Shown here in pieces: positions 15,968 through 24,125 of a stretch of DNA of 64,000 nt. How positions within the stretch are numbered: the first letter of the stretch is position 1; each line of letters begins with the position of its first letter. The translations under genes and the position numbers were made by a program. Location: contig NZ_JABTTS010000022.1 in NCBI RefSeq assembly GCF_018638295.1, positions 42,958 to 106,957 of the forward strand. Reading direction: 5' to 3'. The notes under the pieces were generated by a model. That model was not told the DNA's origin. It was given only the letters and a program-made list of their open reading frames with translations, and ran no database searches. Source of the DNA: Streptomyces sp. CHD11. GTDB taxonomy: Bacteria > Actinomycetota > Actinomycetes > Streptomycetales > Streptomycetaceae.

Positions 15968-16824
15968 GGAACGAGACGGCGCTCGGCCTCCAGGAGGCCC
16001 GCGGGCCATGGGCCAGGCTGGTGCGGTTCGTGCTGTTCACCCTCCTGTTCGCGGTCTTCGCGGGACCGTTGCTGGCACTGATGATCGGCGCCTTCACGCC
16101 GACCGTGGACCCGACACAGTTCACCCTGTTCCCCGACCGGCTGTCCCTGGACAACCTGGAACGGGCGATCGACCGGAACGTCCTCGACTACCTCCTCAAC
16201 TCGTTCATCGTCGTCGGCGCGGGGCTGGCGCTGCAGGTCGCGGTGAGTGTCTTCGCCGGGTACGCGCTGGCCCGCAAGCGGTTCCGGGGCTCGGCGGCCG
16301 TGCTGGTGCTCATCCTGGCGACGATGATGCTGCCGGAGGAGGTGCTGGCCGTCCCGCTGTCGGTGCTGCTGGCGGATCTGCCGCTGCTGCGGATCAGCCT
16401 GGTCGGATCGCTGGCCGGCATGATCGTGCCGGTGGCGGCCTGGGGCTTCTCGATCCTGGTGATGACCGAGTTCATGAAGGAGATCCCCAGGGAACTGGAG
16501 GAGTCGGCACGGCTGGACGGGGCGGGCGAGTTCCGCATCTTCTGGCAGGTCGTCCTGCCGCTGTGCCGGCCCGCCCTCGGGGTCATCGGCATCTTCGGGT
16601 TCACGATGATCTGGGACCAGTACATGCTGCCGCTGCTGGTCGCCACCGACCCGGCGCAGTACACCCTGCCGCTGGCGCTGCGCTCCCTGCGCTCGGACGA
16701 CCAGGTGGGTATCGGGGTGCTGCTGGTCGGCGCGTTCCTGGCGATGGTGCCGTCGGTGCTCGCCTTCCTGGCGCTGCAGCGGTCGTTCATCCGGGGGCTG
16801 ACGTCGGGAGCCGTGAAGGGGTAA
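15964..16824 (+). CDS. Sugar ABC transporter permease 2 (MalG/UgpE type)
   Basis: The 286-residue partner permease has six spans and an EAA loop (LEESARLDGAGEFRIFWQVV). With the first permease it forms the membrane channel of the importer. The ATG at 15964 overlaps the preceding stop (ATGA). No ATPase or glycosidase follows. The 327-base gap after it contains a tandem-repeat array and the leader of the CPBP gene. The substrate class is inferred from the family only. Confidence 0.92.
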   Translation: MRNETALGLQEARGPWARLVRFVLFTLLFAVFAGPLLALMIGAFTPTVDPTQFTLFPDRLSLDNLERAIDRNVLDYLLNSFIVVGAGLALQVAVSVFAGYALARKRFRGSAAVLVLILATMMLPEEVLAVPLSVLLADLPLLRISLVGSLAGMIVPVAAWGFSILVMTEFMKEIPRELEESARLDGAGEFRIFWQVVLPLCRPALGVIGIFGFTMIWDQYMLPLLVATDPAQYTLPLALRSLRSDDQVGIGVLLVGAFLAMVPSVLAFLALQRSFIRGLTSGAVKG

Positions 16825-16892
16825 CGGCCGGCGGACGGGGGCCACGGCCCCGCGGACAGGACCCGGAGCCTGGCGGACGGGGACCCCCGACG

Positions 16893-16980
16893 CCCGGCGG
16901 ACGGGCGTCCGGAGCCCGGCGGACGGGCGTCCGGAGCCCGGCGGACGGGCGTCCGGAGCCCGGCGGACGGGCGTCCGGGG
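16893..16980. repeat. Four tandem copies of a 22-bp GC-rich unit
   Basis: The unit begins CCCGGCGGACGG and ends GCGTCCGGAG. It is repeated head-to-tail at 16893, 16915, 16937 and 16959; the last copy ends CCGGGG. Each copy contains the inverted pair GGACG/CGTCC, so the transcript could form four small hairpins. It lies 69 bases after the permease stop, where a terminator is expected. More degenerate GGCGGACGG copies precede it from 16829. The rest of 16825-17151 holds no gene. Confidence 0.85.
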
Positions 16981-17151
16981 CCGTGCGCCGGGCTCCTTTC
17001 CCCCGGTCCCGGGCCGGGCCGGGGCGCTCGTTGTCCCCCGTGGGAGCTACGCGCGGGTGTCCACCGTGAGGTGACGCTTCCGCACGGGCGGATCCGTAGC
17101 GTTCGAGGCAGTGGCGGCGGTGGGCCGCGGAGGCTTCGGAGGAGTGAACTC

Positions 17152-17988
17152 GTGAGAGTCGTTTGGCAGTTGCTGGCCGTCGTGGCGGTGTCCCTCGTCG
17201 GAGGACGCAGCGCCTTCGCTGTGCGGGACAATCCGTGGCTCACGCTCGTCGTCGGTGGTCTCACCGTGGCTGCCGCCCTGTTCGTCTACGCCTGGGTGGT
17301 ACGGCGGACCGAGCGGCGGACCGTCACGGAGCTGGCCCGGGAAGGAGCGGTGACCGCGACCGGGCGGGGCCTGCTGATCGGCGTCGCGATGTTCGGGGCG
17401 GTCATCGCCAACATCGCCCTCCTCGGGCACTACGAGACCGACGGTCTCGGGTCGGTGACCGGCGCGGTGGGGCTGGCCGGATTCATGGCCGCCGCCGCCG
17501 TCACCGAGGAACTGCTGTTCCGGGGGGTCCTGTTCAGGGTCATCGAGGAACGCGCCGGCACCTGGATCGCCCTGGCCCCGACCAGCGTGCTGTTCGGCCT
17601 GTGGCACATGGCCAACCCGGACGCCACCCTGTGGGGCGCTGTCGTCATTACCCTCGGGGCCGGAACCATGCTGGCCGCCGCGTACGCCGCCACCCGCAGT
17701 CTCTGGGTGCCGATCGGCGTCCACTTCGGCTGGAACTACGCCGCCTCCGGCATCTTCAGCACCGAGGTCTCGGGCAACGACACCCAGCAGGGACTGCTGG
17801 ACGCCTCGACGTCCGGGCCGACCCTCATCAGCGGCGGCGACTTCGGCCCGGAGGCGAGCGGGTACGCCCTGCTGTTCGGTGTGCTGCTGACCATCGCGTT
17901 CCTGTGGCTGGCCCGCAGGCGCGGCAACCTGGTCCCCCGTGCTGGACGTGCCGACCGCGTCGACACCACCGTTACACTCCCCCGGTGA
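17152..17988 (+). CDS. CPBP-family intramembrane glutamic protease
   Basis: The 278-residue polytopic membrane protein has the CPBP (Abi/Rce1-like) signature. The catalytic EE pair is at residues 119-120 in TEELLFRGVLFR, the second motif is FGLWHMAN (about 150), and the third HFGWNY (about 193). Substrates of bacterial CPBP proteins are mostly unknown; roles in prenyl-protein or peptide processing and bacteriocin immunity are reported for the family. I chose the GTG at 17152, which has GGAGG 10-14 bases upstream. Its stop overlaps the GTG of the histidine kinase, so the protease is part of the signalling operon. A long periplasmic-type loop separates the last two helices. Confidence 0.9.
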   Translation: MRVVWQLLAVVAVSLVGGRSAFAVRDNPWLTLVVGGLTVAAALFVYAWVVRRTERRTVTELAREGAVTATGRGLLIGVAMFGAVIANIALLGHYETDGLGSVTGAVGLAGFMAAAAVTEELLFRGVLFRVIEERAGTWIALAPTSVLFGLWHMANPDATLWGAVVITLGAGTMLAAAYAATRSLWVPIGVHFGWNYAASGIFSTEVSGNDTQQGLLDASTSGPTLISGGDFGPEASGYALLFGVLLTIAFLWLARRRGNLVPRAGRADRVDTTVTLPR

Positions 17989-19142
17989 CCAGTCCGAGGC
18001 GGGCCGGGGAGGTCTGGGGCCGGCTCCACGTCACCCTCCGCGACCTTCCCCTCGGCGTGCTGATCCTCGCCGCGGCACTCGTGCCGGTGTCGCACAGCCG
18101 CGGGACACAGTTCGGCGGCATGGCGGACCGGCCGTTCGACGCCCTGGCCGTCGCCGCGGTCGCCCTCCAGTGCCTGCCGCTCGCCGTGCGCCGGCGGTGG
18201 CCCGTCCTCTGCCTCGCCCTGGTGATGTCCGGCTTCGCCGTCGACCAGCTGCGCGGCTACCACTCGCTCGCCGGTACGGCCCTGCCCATCGCGCTGCTGA
18301 GCACGGGCTCTCATCTGGAACGGCACCGGCGCACGACCGCGATCGTCTTCTCCGCGGCGTATGTGCTGCTGGTGACCGAGTTCCTCCGGCGGGACACGCC
18401 GGAGCCCCCGGCCGAGTTCGTGACGTTCTACTTCGCGCTGTGCCTCGCGTGGGGCATCGGGGTGTGGCTGCGCAACACCCGGATCGAGGAGGCGGAGCGG
18501 CGCAGCAGAGTCGCGGAGGAGACGCGGGCCGCCGAACGAACCCGCATCGCCCGCGAGTTGCACGATGTGGTGACCCATCATGTGACGGCGATGGTCGTAC
18601 AGGCGGAGGCGGCCCGGTATCTGACCGCCGCGCCGGACCGGCTCGACCAGACCCTGAACGCCGTCACCGACACCGGCCGCCGCGCCATCACCGACCTGCG
18701 GCACCTTCTCGACCTGCTCGACCCCGGCTACGGCAACGAGGCCAGGGCGCCCACCGTGGGCCGGCTGCTCACCCTCGTGGAGCAGACCCGCCGGGCCGGA
18801 CAGCCGGTGGACTTCACCGAGAAGGGAACACCGGCGACGGCCACCGGAAGTGCAGATCTCGTGGCGTACCGAGTGGTGCAGGAGGCACTGACCAACGCAC
18901 TCAAGTACGCTCACGGCAGCCGCACTTCGGTGCAGGTGCAGCACAGTGGGAGGGACATCACCGTGGAGGTCAGCACGGACGGATCCGGGTCCTGGACCGC
19001 CTCGTCGCCCGGCGGGAGCGGACGGGGTCTCGCCGGTCTCCGTCAGCGGGTCGACGTCCTCGGCGGCGAGTTCAGCGCCGACGGCCACCCCGGCGGCGGG
19101 TTCGTCGTACGGGCCCGGATACCCACCGGGAGCAGCACGTGA
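17985..19142 (+). CDS. Sensor histidine kinase, NarL/HisKA_3 type
   Basis: The 385-residue kinase has a membrane sensor part with about four or five helices (residues about 15-160), a coiled linker (IEEAERRSRVAEETRAAERT) and a HisKA_3 dimerisation domain with the phospho-accepting His at about 193 in ELHDVVTHHV. The HATPase domain has the N-box VVQEALTNALKYAHG and G-box SGRGLAGLRQRV. The sensor has almost no extracellular loop, so it probably senses the membrane or a membrane partner, possibly the CPBP protease encoded just upstream. The GTG start overlaps the protease stop and the stop overlaps the regulator start. Confidence 0.92.
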   Translation: MTSPRRAGEVWGRLHVTLRDLPLGVLILAAALVPVSHSRGTQFGGMADRPFDALAVAAVALQCLPLAVRRRWPVLCLALVMSGFAVDQLRGYHSLAGTALPIALLSTGSHLERHRRTTAIVFSAAYVLLVTEFLRRDTPEPPAEFVTFYFALCLAWGIGVWLRNTRIEEAERRSRVAEETRAAERTRIARELHDVVTHHVTAMVVQAEAARYLTAAPDRLDQTLNAVTDTGRRAITDLRHLLDLLDPGYGNEARAPTVGRLLTLVEQTRRAGQPVDFTEKGTPATATGSADLVAYRVVQEALTNALKYAHGSRTSVQVQHSGRDITVEVSTDGSGSWTASSPGGSGRGLAGLRQRVDVLGGEFSADGHPGGGFVVRARIPTGSST

Positions 19143-19801
19143 CCATCGCGCCGATCCGGGTCCTCGTCTGCGACGACCAGATGCTGATCCGTACCGGACT
19201 GGTGACGATCATCGACGCCCAGCCCGACCTGGAGGTGGCGGGCGAATGCGGTGACGGGCAGGCCGCCGTCGACCTCGCCGCGAAGGTGCGGCCGGACGTC
19301 GTGGTGATGGATGTGCGGATGCCGGTCCTCGACGGCATCGAGGCGACCCGGCTGCTGGCCGGTGCCGGGGTGCCGGAACCCGCCAAGGTGCTCGTGGTGA
19401 CCACGTTCAATCTCGACGAGTACGTCTACGAGGCGCTGCGCGCCGGGGCGAGCGGGTTCCTGCTCAAGGACGCCCCGCCGGACCGGCTGCTGCACGGGAT
19501 CCGGACCGTGGCCATGGGGGCGGCGCTGCTGGACCCCGATGTGACGCGCCGGCTCGTGGGCCGGTACGCCGCCCGGATCCGGCCCGTCGAGGACGGCGCG
19601 CGGGACGTCCCGCTGACCCCCCGCGAGCTGGAGGTCCTCCGTCTCATCGCGGAGGGACTGTCCAACAGCGAGATCGCCGCGTCGCTGGTGATCAGTCAGG
19701 AGACGGTGAAGACCTTCGTCTCGCGCATCCTCGCCAAGCTCCATCTCCGTGACCGCGTCCAGGCGGTCGTGTACGCCTACCGGCGGGGTCTGGTGGCCTG
19801 A
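19139..19801 (+). CDS. Response regulator, NarL/FixJ type
   Basis: The 220-residue regulator has a receiver domain (acidic pair in VLVCDDQMLIRTG, phospho-acceptor D58 in VVVMDVRMPVLDG, and lysine in GFLLKDAP) and a C-terminal LuxR-type HTH (LTPRELEVLRLIAEGLSNSE, then VSRILAKLHLRDR). It is the cognate partner of the kinase, whose stop it overlaps by four bases. Start GTG at 19139. Likely targets include its own operon with the CPBP protease. The stop is followed within six bases by the convergent stop of the sigma-factor partner gene. Confidence 0.93.
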   Translation: MTIAPIRVLVCDDQMLIRTGLVTIIDAQPDLEVAGECGDGQAAVDLAAKVRPDVVVMDVRMPVLDGIEATRLLAGAGVPEPAKVLVVTTFNLDEYVYEALRAGASGFLLKDAPPDRLLHGIRTVAMGAALLDPDVTRRLVGRYAARIRPVEDGARDVPLTPRELEVLRLIAEGLSNSEIAASLVISQETVKTFVSRILAKLHLRDRVQAVVYAYRRGLVA

Positions 19802-19806
19802 CCCGC

Positions 19807-20526
19807 TCACTCCCGCTGAGGGACGGGGGTGTCGCGGGCGGTTCCCGCCGGGGCGCCGGGGGTGGCCGTCGAGGTGATCTCGATCCGGGCGCCCACCCGG
19901 ACCCGGTGGTAGAACCACTCCGCGTCCCCGAGGCTCATGCCGACCCAGCCGTCCTTCCCCGGGACGCTCATGAGTGCCCGGGTGTCGAAGGTGAGGCCGG
20001 CGGCGTAGACGGCTTCCCGGCCGGGGGTGCGCAACTCCACCAGGTACGGCACCTCGACCGGCTTCTCGGTCCCTGGGCGGCCTTCGAGCGGCAGCAGGTC
20101 GGACTCCGTCTTGGCCGCCACCGTCAGCCGGGTGCCGGCCGGGATCCGGCCGAAGGAGTGCGAGGCGACCCGCAGCACGCGGTCGCCGACCGTGAGGGTG
20201 TGACGGCCCAGGTCCAGTACCCCCGACGAGCTGGTGCGAGGACCCGGGGTCGCCATGCTCGGGGCGGCCTCGCCCGGGGCGGCCGCGCTGGGCGCCGGGA
20301 CGTCCGGGGCCGTGCCCGGACGGTGCCGGTTCCCGGCGGGGGCCCCGGTGTCCAGCGTGAGGGCGACGGCCGTCAGCACGCAGGCCGCGGTACCGAGCGC
20401 GAGGGCCGTCCTGCGGCGGCGTGAGCGGCGTCCGGCGCGACCGCGGATCTCCGCGGCGTCCACCCGGGGCGGCGTCTCGTACCGTGCCACCAGGTCGCGC
20501 AGGGCGACGCCGAGTTCATCCGACAC
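19807..20526 (-). CDS. Membrane-anchored partner of the ECF sigma factor, possible degenerate L,D-transpeptidase-like protein
   Basis: The 239-residue protein has a cytoplasmic N-terminus of about 35 residues, a basic patch (GRRSRRRR), one membrane span (TALALGTAACVLTAVALTLD), a Pro/Ala-rich linker and an extracellular beta domain. The last 40 residues (GWVGMSLGDAEWFYHRVRVG) resemble the tail of L,D-transpeptidases encoded beside SigE-type sigma genes, but no catalytic S-x-G-C is present. The start overlaps the sigma gene by 11 bases. The topology fits an anti-sigma or signal-receiving partner. The transpeptidase resemblance is tentative. Confidence 0.65.
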   Translation of the reverse strand: MSDELGVALRDLVARYETPPRVDAAEIRGRAGRRSRRRRTALALGTAACVLTAVALTLDTGAPAGNRHRPGTAPDVPAPSAAAPGEAAPSMATPGPRTSSSGVLDLGRHTLTVGDRVLRVASHSFGRIPAGTRLTVAAKTESDLLPLEGRPGTEKPVEVPYLVELRTPGREAVYAAGLTFDTRALMSVPGKDGWVGMSLGDAEWFYHRVRVGARIEITSTATPGAPAGTARDTPVPQRE

Positions 20527-21031
20527 GGCCGCGCTCCCTCCAGGCCGGCTCCTCGGCCTCGTCCACCGCCAGGTGTCTGGCCAGGGCCGCCCGTCCGCGG
20601 GACAGCCGGGCCTTGACCGTCCCCACGGGTGCGCCGGTCTCGGAGGCTACCTGCTCGACGCTGAGGTCGCACAGATGGTGCAGCACGACCGCCATGCGCT
20701 GTGTCTCGGGCAGCAGGCGCAGGGCGGAGACCAGGGCGGTGCGGTCGGGGCCCGGGCCGGGGGTCGACTCCGGCGGCGGGGTGTGCCGCACCAGTTCGAG
20801 CCAGCGTCGCGCGCGCCGCCAGCGGCTCACGGCCAGGCGCATGGCGACGGTGCGCGTCCAGGCCTCCGGGGCCTCGTCGGCCCGCAGTCTGTGACGCCGG
20901 TCCCAGGCCCGTACGAACGCCTCCTGGACCACGTCCTGAGCCTCGCCCAGGTCACCGGTGAAGGCATAGAGCTGCCCGGTCAGGCGGGGGAACGCGGCCG
21001 CGTAGAAAGCGTCGAACTCGTCCTCGGTCAT
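20516..21031 (-). CDS. ECF sigma factor, SigE-like subfamily
   Basis: The 171-residue sigma factor has region 2 (EDEFDAFYAAAFPRLTGQLY; DVVQEAFVRAWDRRHRL) and region 4 (LPETQRMAVVLHHLCDLSVE; VGTVKARLSRGRAALARHL). It directs RNA polymerase to a small regulon, usually extracytoplasmic stress. I chose the ATG at 21031; the longer frame lacks homology. The downstream membrane protein overlaps it by 11 bases and is the likely regulator. The 253 bases up to ku at 21285 hold the promoter; a self-recognised promoter is expected but I cannot point to it. Confidence 0.9.
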   Translation of the reverse strand: MTEDEFDAFYAAAFPRLTGQLYAFTGDLGEAQDVVQEAFVRAWDRRHRLRADEAPEAWTRTVAMRLAVSRWRRARRWLELVRHTPPPESTPGPGPDRTALVSALRLLPETQRMAVVLHHLCDLSVEQVASETGAPVGTVKARLSRGRAALARHLAVDEAEEPAWRERGRVG

Positions 21032-21284
21032 GCCCTCCGCCGACAGTCTCGTTTTCCCGCGCCCGGACGCCACCGCCACGCGTACAGGGCTCGCGGGTCG
21101 CGCACATCGAAGCACCCTCCTGGAGGAAGACGGCGAACACGGGTGCCGGGATCCAGGTGACGGCATCCGTCACGTCGGCGGCCCCGGATTCGCGGGTGAA
21201 CGGGATGGTTCGTGACGTTTTCCACAAGGCGCTGCGCCCGGGCGAGCGGTCGCGCCACGCCCGCCGGGGCCCATCTCGCAGGGG

Positions 21285-22346
21285 TCAGGCGGAGCGTTTG
21301 CGGGAGGTCGCCTTCTTCGCCGGGGTCTTCTTCGCGGGCGTCTTCTTCGCCGTCGAGCCGCCCGACGTCTTGGCCGTGCTCTTCGCCGTGCTCTTCGCCG
21401 TCGTCTTCTTCTCGCCCCCGCCCGCCTTCGACGTCGACTTGCGGGCCGAGGACGCCGTCTTCTTCCTCGCCGTCGACGTCGACTTCTTGCCCCCGGTCTC
21501 CTTGGGCGACGAGCGCGGCGTCGCGCGCTGCGGCATGCGCTTGACCTCGGCCTCCTCCTCCGGTTCCTCGCCGCGGGATTCCCGGGCCGCGCGGACGCTG
21601 CTCTCCAGGGCGGCCATCAGGTCCAGGACCTTGCCGCCCCGCTCCGGCGCGGTCGTCTCGGGCGGGGCCTCGCCGGAGGCCTTCGCCGCGATGACCTCCT
21701 CGACGGCCTCCCGGTACTCGTCGTGCAGGTCCTCCAGATCGACCTCGCCGAGGGTGTCCATCAGGGCGTCCGCGAGGTCCAGCTCCTTGTCACGGACCGT
21801 GACGTCGGTGTCGGGCGCGACGCCCTCGGGGGCGCGGACCTCGTCCGGCCACAGGAGTCCGTGCATGGCGATGGCGTCACCGACCACCCGGAGCATCCCC
21901 AGGCGCTCCCGGCCGCGCAGCGCGTACTTCGCGATGGCCACCTTGTTGCTGCGCTTCAGCGCCTCGCGCAAGAGCGTGTACGGCTTGGCCGCCGGGGCCC
22001 CGCCCGCCGCCAGGTAGTACGCGGCGTCCATCTGGAGCGGGTCGATCCGGTCCTCGGGGACGAAGGCGACGATCTCGATCGTCCGGGCGGTGGGGAGCGG
22101 CAGGCTGGAGAGGTCCTCGTCGGTGATCGGGATGATCGAGCCGTCGGAGTCCTCGTAGCCCTTGCCGATCTCCTGGCCGGTGACCTCGCGGTCCTCCAGT
22201 TCGCAGAACTTGCGGTACCGGATCCGGCCGCCGTCCTCCGTGTGGATCTGGCGGAAGGAGATCGAGTGGTTCTCGGTGGCGTTCACCAGCTTGATCGGGA
22301 TGCTGACCAGGCCGAACGAGATCGCGCCGTTCCAGATGGACCTCAC
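21285..22346 (-). CDS. ku: Non-homologous end joining protein Ku
   Basis: The 353-residue Ku homologue starts RSIWNGAISFGLVSIPIKL after a GTG start. It has the central bridge-region pattern (YEDSDGSIIPITDEDL; IVAFVPEDRIDPLQMDAAYY) and the ring domain to about residue 260. It binds DNA ends as a homodimer and recruits LigD-type enzymes. The C-terminal about 90 residues are an extended Lys/Ala/Ser/Thr tail (repeated AKKTPAKK and AKSTAK units), like the histone-H1-like tails of long actinobacterial Ku proteins, which bind DNA without needing ends. The divergent gene encodes a LigD polymerase domain. The 72-base gap between the two starts holds both promoters. Confidence 0.95.
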   Translation of the reverse strand: MRSIWNGAISFGLVSIPIKLVNATENHSISFRQIHTEDGGRIRYRKFCELEDREVTGQEIGKGYEDSDGSIIPITDEDLSSLPLPTARTIEIVAFVPEDRIDPLQMDAAYYLAAGGAPAAKPYTLLREALKRSNKVAIAKYALRGRERLGMLRVVGDAIAMHGLLWPDEVRAPEGVAPDTDVTVRDKELDLADALMDTLGEVDLEDLHDEYREAVEEVIAAKASGEAPPETTAPERGGKVLDLMAALESSVRAARESRGEEPEEEAEVKRMPQRATPRSSPKETGGKKSTSTARKKTASSARKSTSKAGGGEKKTTAKSTAKSTAKTSGGSTAKKTPAKKTPAKKATSRKRSA

Positions 22347-22418
22347 GTGCGGCACCTTTCCGGTCGCAGGCCGGACACTGTCGGGGCTTTTTTGCGGTTT
22401 GCGTGGAATTCTCATGAT

Positions 22419-23303
22419 ATGGCGCCAATCACCGAGGTGGAGGGGCGACGGCTCCCGCTCAGCAATCTGGAGAAGGTGCTCTATCCCGCCACCGGCTTCA
22501 CCAAGGCGGAGGTACTGCACTACTACGCGACCGTCGCCGATGTGCTGCTGCCCCATCTGCGGGACCGGCCGGTGTCCTTCCTGCGGTATCCGGACGGGCC
22601 CGACGGCCAGGTGTTCTTCACCAAGAACGTGCCGCCGGGTACGCCCGAGTGGGTGACCACCGCGCAGGTGCCGAGGTCCGAGGGGCCGGCCCGGATGGTG
22701 CTGGTGCAGGATCTGCCGAGCCTGATGTGGGCGGCGAACCTGGTCACCGAGTTCCACACGCACCAGTGGCTCGTCGGGGACCCCGGGCAGGCCGACCGGA
22801 TCGTGTTCGACCTGGACCCCGGTGCCCCGGCGACGGTCGTGCAGTGCTGCGAGGTCGCGGTGTGGCTGCGGGAGCGGCTGGCGGCGGACGGTATCGAGGC
22901 GCGCGCCAAGACCTCCGGCTCGAAGGGGCTGCATCTGCTCGCCGCGGTGCGCGGCGCCACCTCCGAACAGGTCTCGGAGTACGCGAAGGACCTGGCCGTG
23001 GAGGCGGAGCAGGCCATGCCCCGGCTGGTGCTGCACCGGATGAACCGGAACCTGCGGCCGGGGAAGGTCTTCGTCGACTGGAGCCAGAACGCCGCCCGGA
23101 AGACCACGGCCACCCCGTACACCCTGCGCGCGCGGCCCGAACCCCTGGTGTCGGCCCCGGTGACCTGGGAGGAGGTGGAGGACTGCCGCTCCCCCGACCG
23201 GCTGGCCTTCCGCGCCCCCGACATCACCCCCCGCACGCAGGCCCACGGCGACCTGCTGTCCCCCCTGCTGAACCACCCCGACGCACCCCCGCTCCCCCGC
23301 TGA
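22419..23303 (+). CDS. ligD: LigD-type NHEJ polymerase/primase domain protein
   Basis: The 294-residue protein is the stand-alone archaeo-eukaryotic primase-like domain of LigD, without ligase or phosphoesterase. Motifs include VEGRRLPLSNLEKVLYPATG, the metal-binding DLDPG in IVFDLDPG, TSGSKGLHL and VFVDWSQNA. In NHEJ it fills gaps and adds ribonucleotides at ends held by Ku, while a separate ligase seals them. The ATG at 22419 is one of two close ATGs (the other, 22414, is out of frame). It is divergent from ku, a standard Streptomyces arrangement. A strong hairpin at 23370 follows. Confidence 0.93.
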   Translation: MAPITEVEGRRLPLSNLEKVLYPATGFTKAEVLHYYATVADVLLPHLRDRPVSFLRYPDGPDGQVFFTKNVPPGTPEWVTTAQVPRSEGPARMVLVQDLPSLMWAANLVTEFHTHQWLVGDPGQADRIVFDLDPGAPATVVQCCEVAVWLRERLAADGIEARAKTSGSKGLHLLAAVRGATSEQVSEYAKDLAVEAEQAMPRLVLHRMNRNLRPGKVFVDWSQNAARKTTATPYTLRARPEPLVSAPVTWEEVEDCRSPDRLAFRAPDITPRTQAHGDLLSPLLNHPDAPPLPR

Positions 23304-23369
23304 ACAACCACCCGTGGCCCGCGTTCCAGCCCACCGAGTCGGGTGGCGGGTGGGTGCGGGCCGGGTGGT

Positions 23370-23388
23370 CCGGGGGCGGAGCCCCCGG
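23370..23388. terminator. Hairpin behind the LigD-type gene
   Basis: CCGGGGGC (23370-23377) pairs with GCCCCCGG (23381-23388) around GGA. It is compact and stable, without a following T-run, as usual in Streptomyces. The rest of 23304-23536 holds no gene. Confidence 0.6.
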
Positions 23389-23536
23389 CCGCCCCGGCCG
23401 GGGCACACCACCCCGCCCTCCCCCGGAGGGCCCGGTCCCCATTGGCGCAGCAGCACGGGCGGGTGGCACAGCGCGCTCCTAGTGTGGCGACAAGTCACCT
23501 TCGACCCGTTCTCTCCCCCCGCATGGAGGTACCGCC

Positions 23537-24082
23537 ATGGCCCCGCGCCCCTCTCCGAGCCGCCCTCTCACCCGCCGTCTGCCCATAGCTCTCGCAGCCG
23601 GAGCGCTGGCCGTCGCGACCGCCGTCACCCCCGCGTTCGCCGCCGACGACCCGAGCCAGAGCAGCGACCAGGGAAACTGGAGCCAGCAGAGCGGCGGCAA
23701 CGGCAACGGCCACAACGCCGGCGCCACCGACCAGCAGAGCGGCGGCAACGGCGACAACACCGGCCACGGCGACCAGCAGAGCGGCGGCAACGGCAACAGC
23801 ACCGGCTCGAACCAGCAGCACGCCGCCGGCGGCAATCACGGCGACCAGGGCCAGTACCGGGGCCGCGTCACCGCGAGCAAGCTCGCCCTGCGCACCGCCC
23901 CGAACCGCGGTGCGCACATCATCCGCTACGCCCACCGGGGCGAGGTCGTCTCCATCTTCTGCAAGGTCCCCGGCGACAAGGTGAACGGCAACCCCCTCTG
24001 GTACCTCCTCACGGACGGCACCTGGGCCTGGGGCCCGGCCGGGCACATCGACAACATCGGCCCCGCGCCACGCTGGTGCTGA
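23537..24082 (+). CDS. Secreted SH3-like domain protein with Gln/Ser/Gly/Asn repeats
   Basis: The 181-residue precursor has a Sec/Tat-like signal (RRLPIALAAGALAVATAV, cleavage near AFAADD). A low-complexity region of about 60 residues follows, built on QQSGGNG repeats (four copies, partly degenerate), and then a bacterial SH3-like domain (residues about 110-181: VTASKLALRTAPNRGAHIIR, then YLLTDGTWAWGPAGHI). Two cysteines may pair. SH3-like domains bind peptidoglycan or other cell-wall polymers, so it is likely an envelope protein. It precedes the SEDS/PBP2 pair in the same orientation. Confidence 0.8.
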   Translation: MAPRPSPSRPLTRRLPIALAAGALAVATAVTPAFAADDPSQSSDQGNWSQQSGGNGNGHNAGATDQQSGGNGDNTGHGDQQSGGNGNSTGSNQQHAAGGNHGDQGQYRGRVTASKLALRTAPNRGAHIIRYAHRGEVVSIFCKVPGDKVNGNPLWYLLTDGTWAWGPAGHIDNIGPAPRWC

Positions 24083-24125
24083 TGAGCACGACACACACGA
24101 CGCCCGATATGGGTAAGTTCCGGAC

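Noticed and set aside
16893..16980. CRISPR array
   Set aside because: The units are directly adjacent without spacers and no cas gene is nearby; it is a simple tandem repeat.
21285..23303. Ku/LigD as part of a phage or mobile element
   Set aside because: Divergent ku and ligD-Pol are core Streptomyces genes in this neighbourhood; nothing phage-like is nearby.
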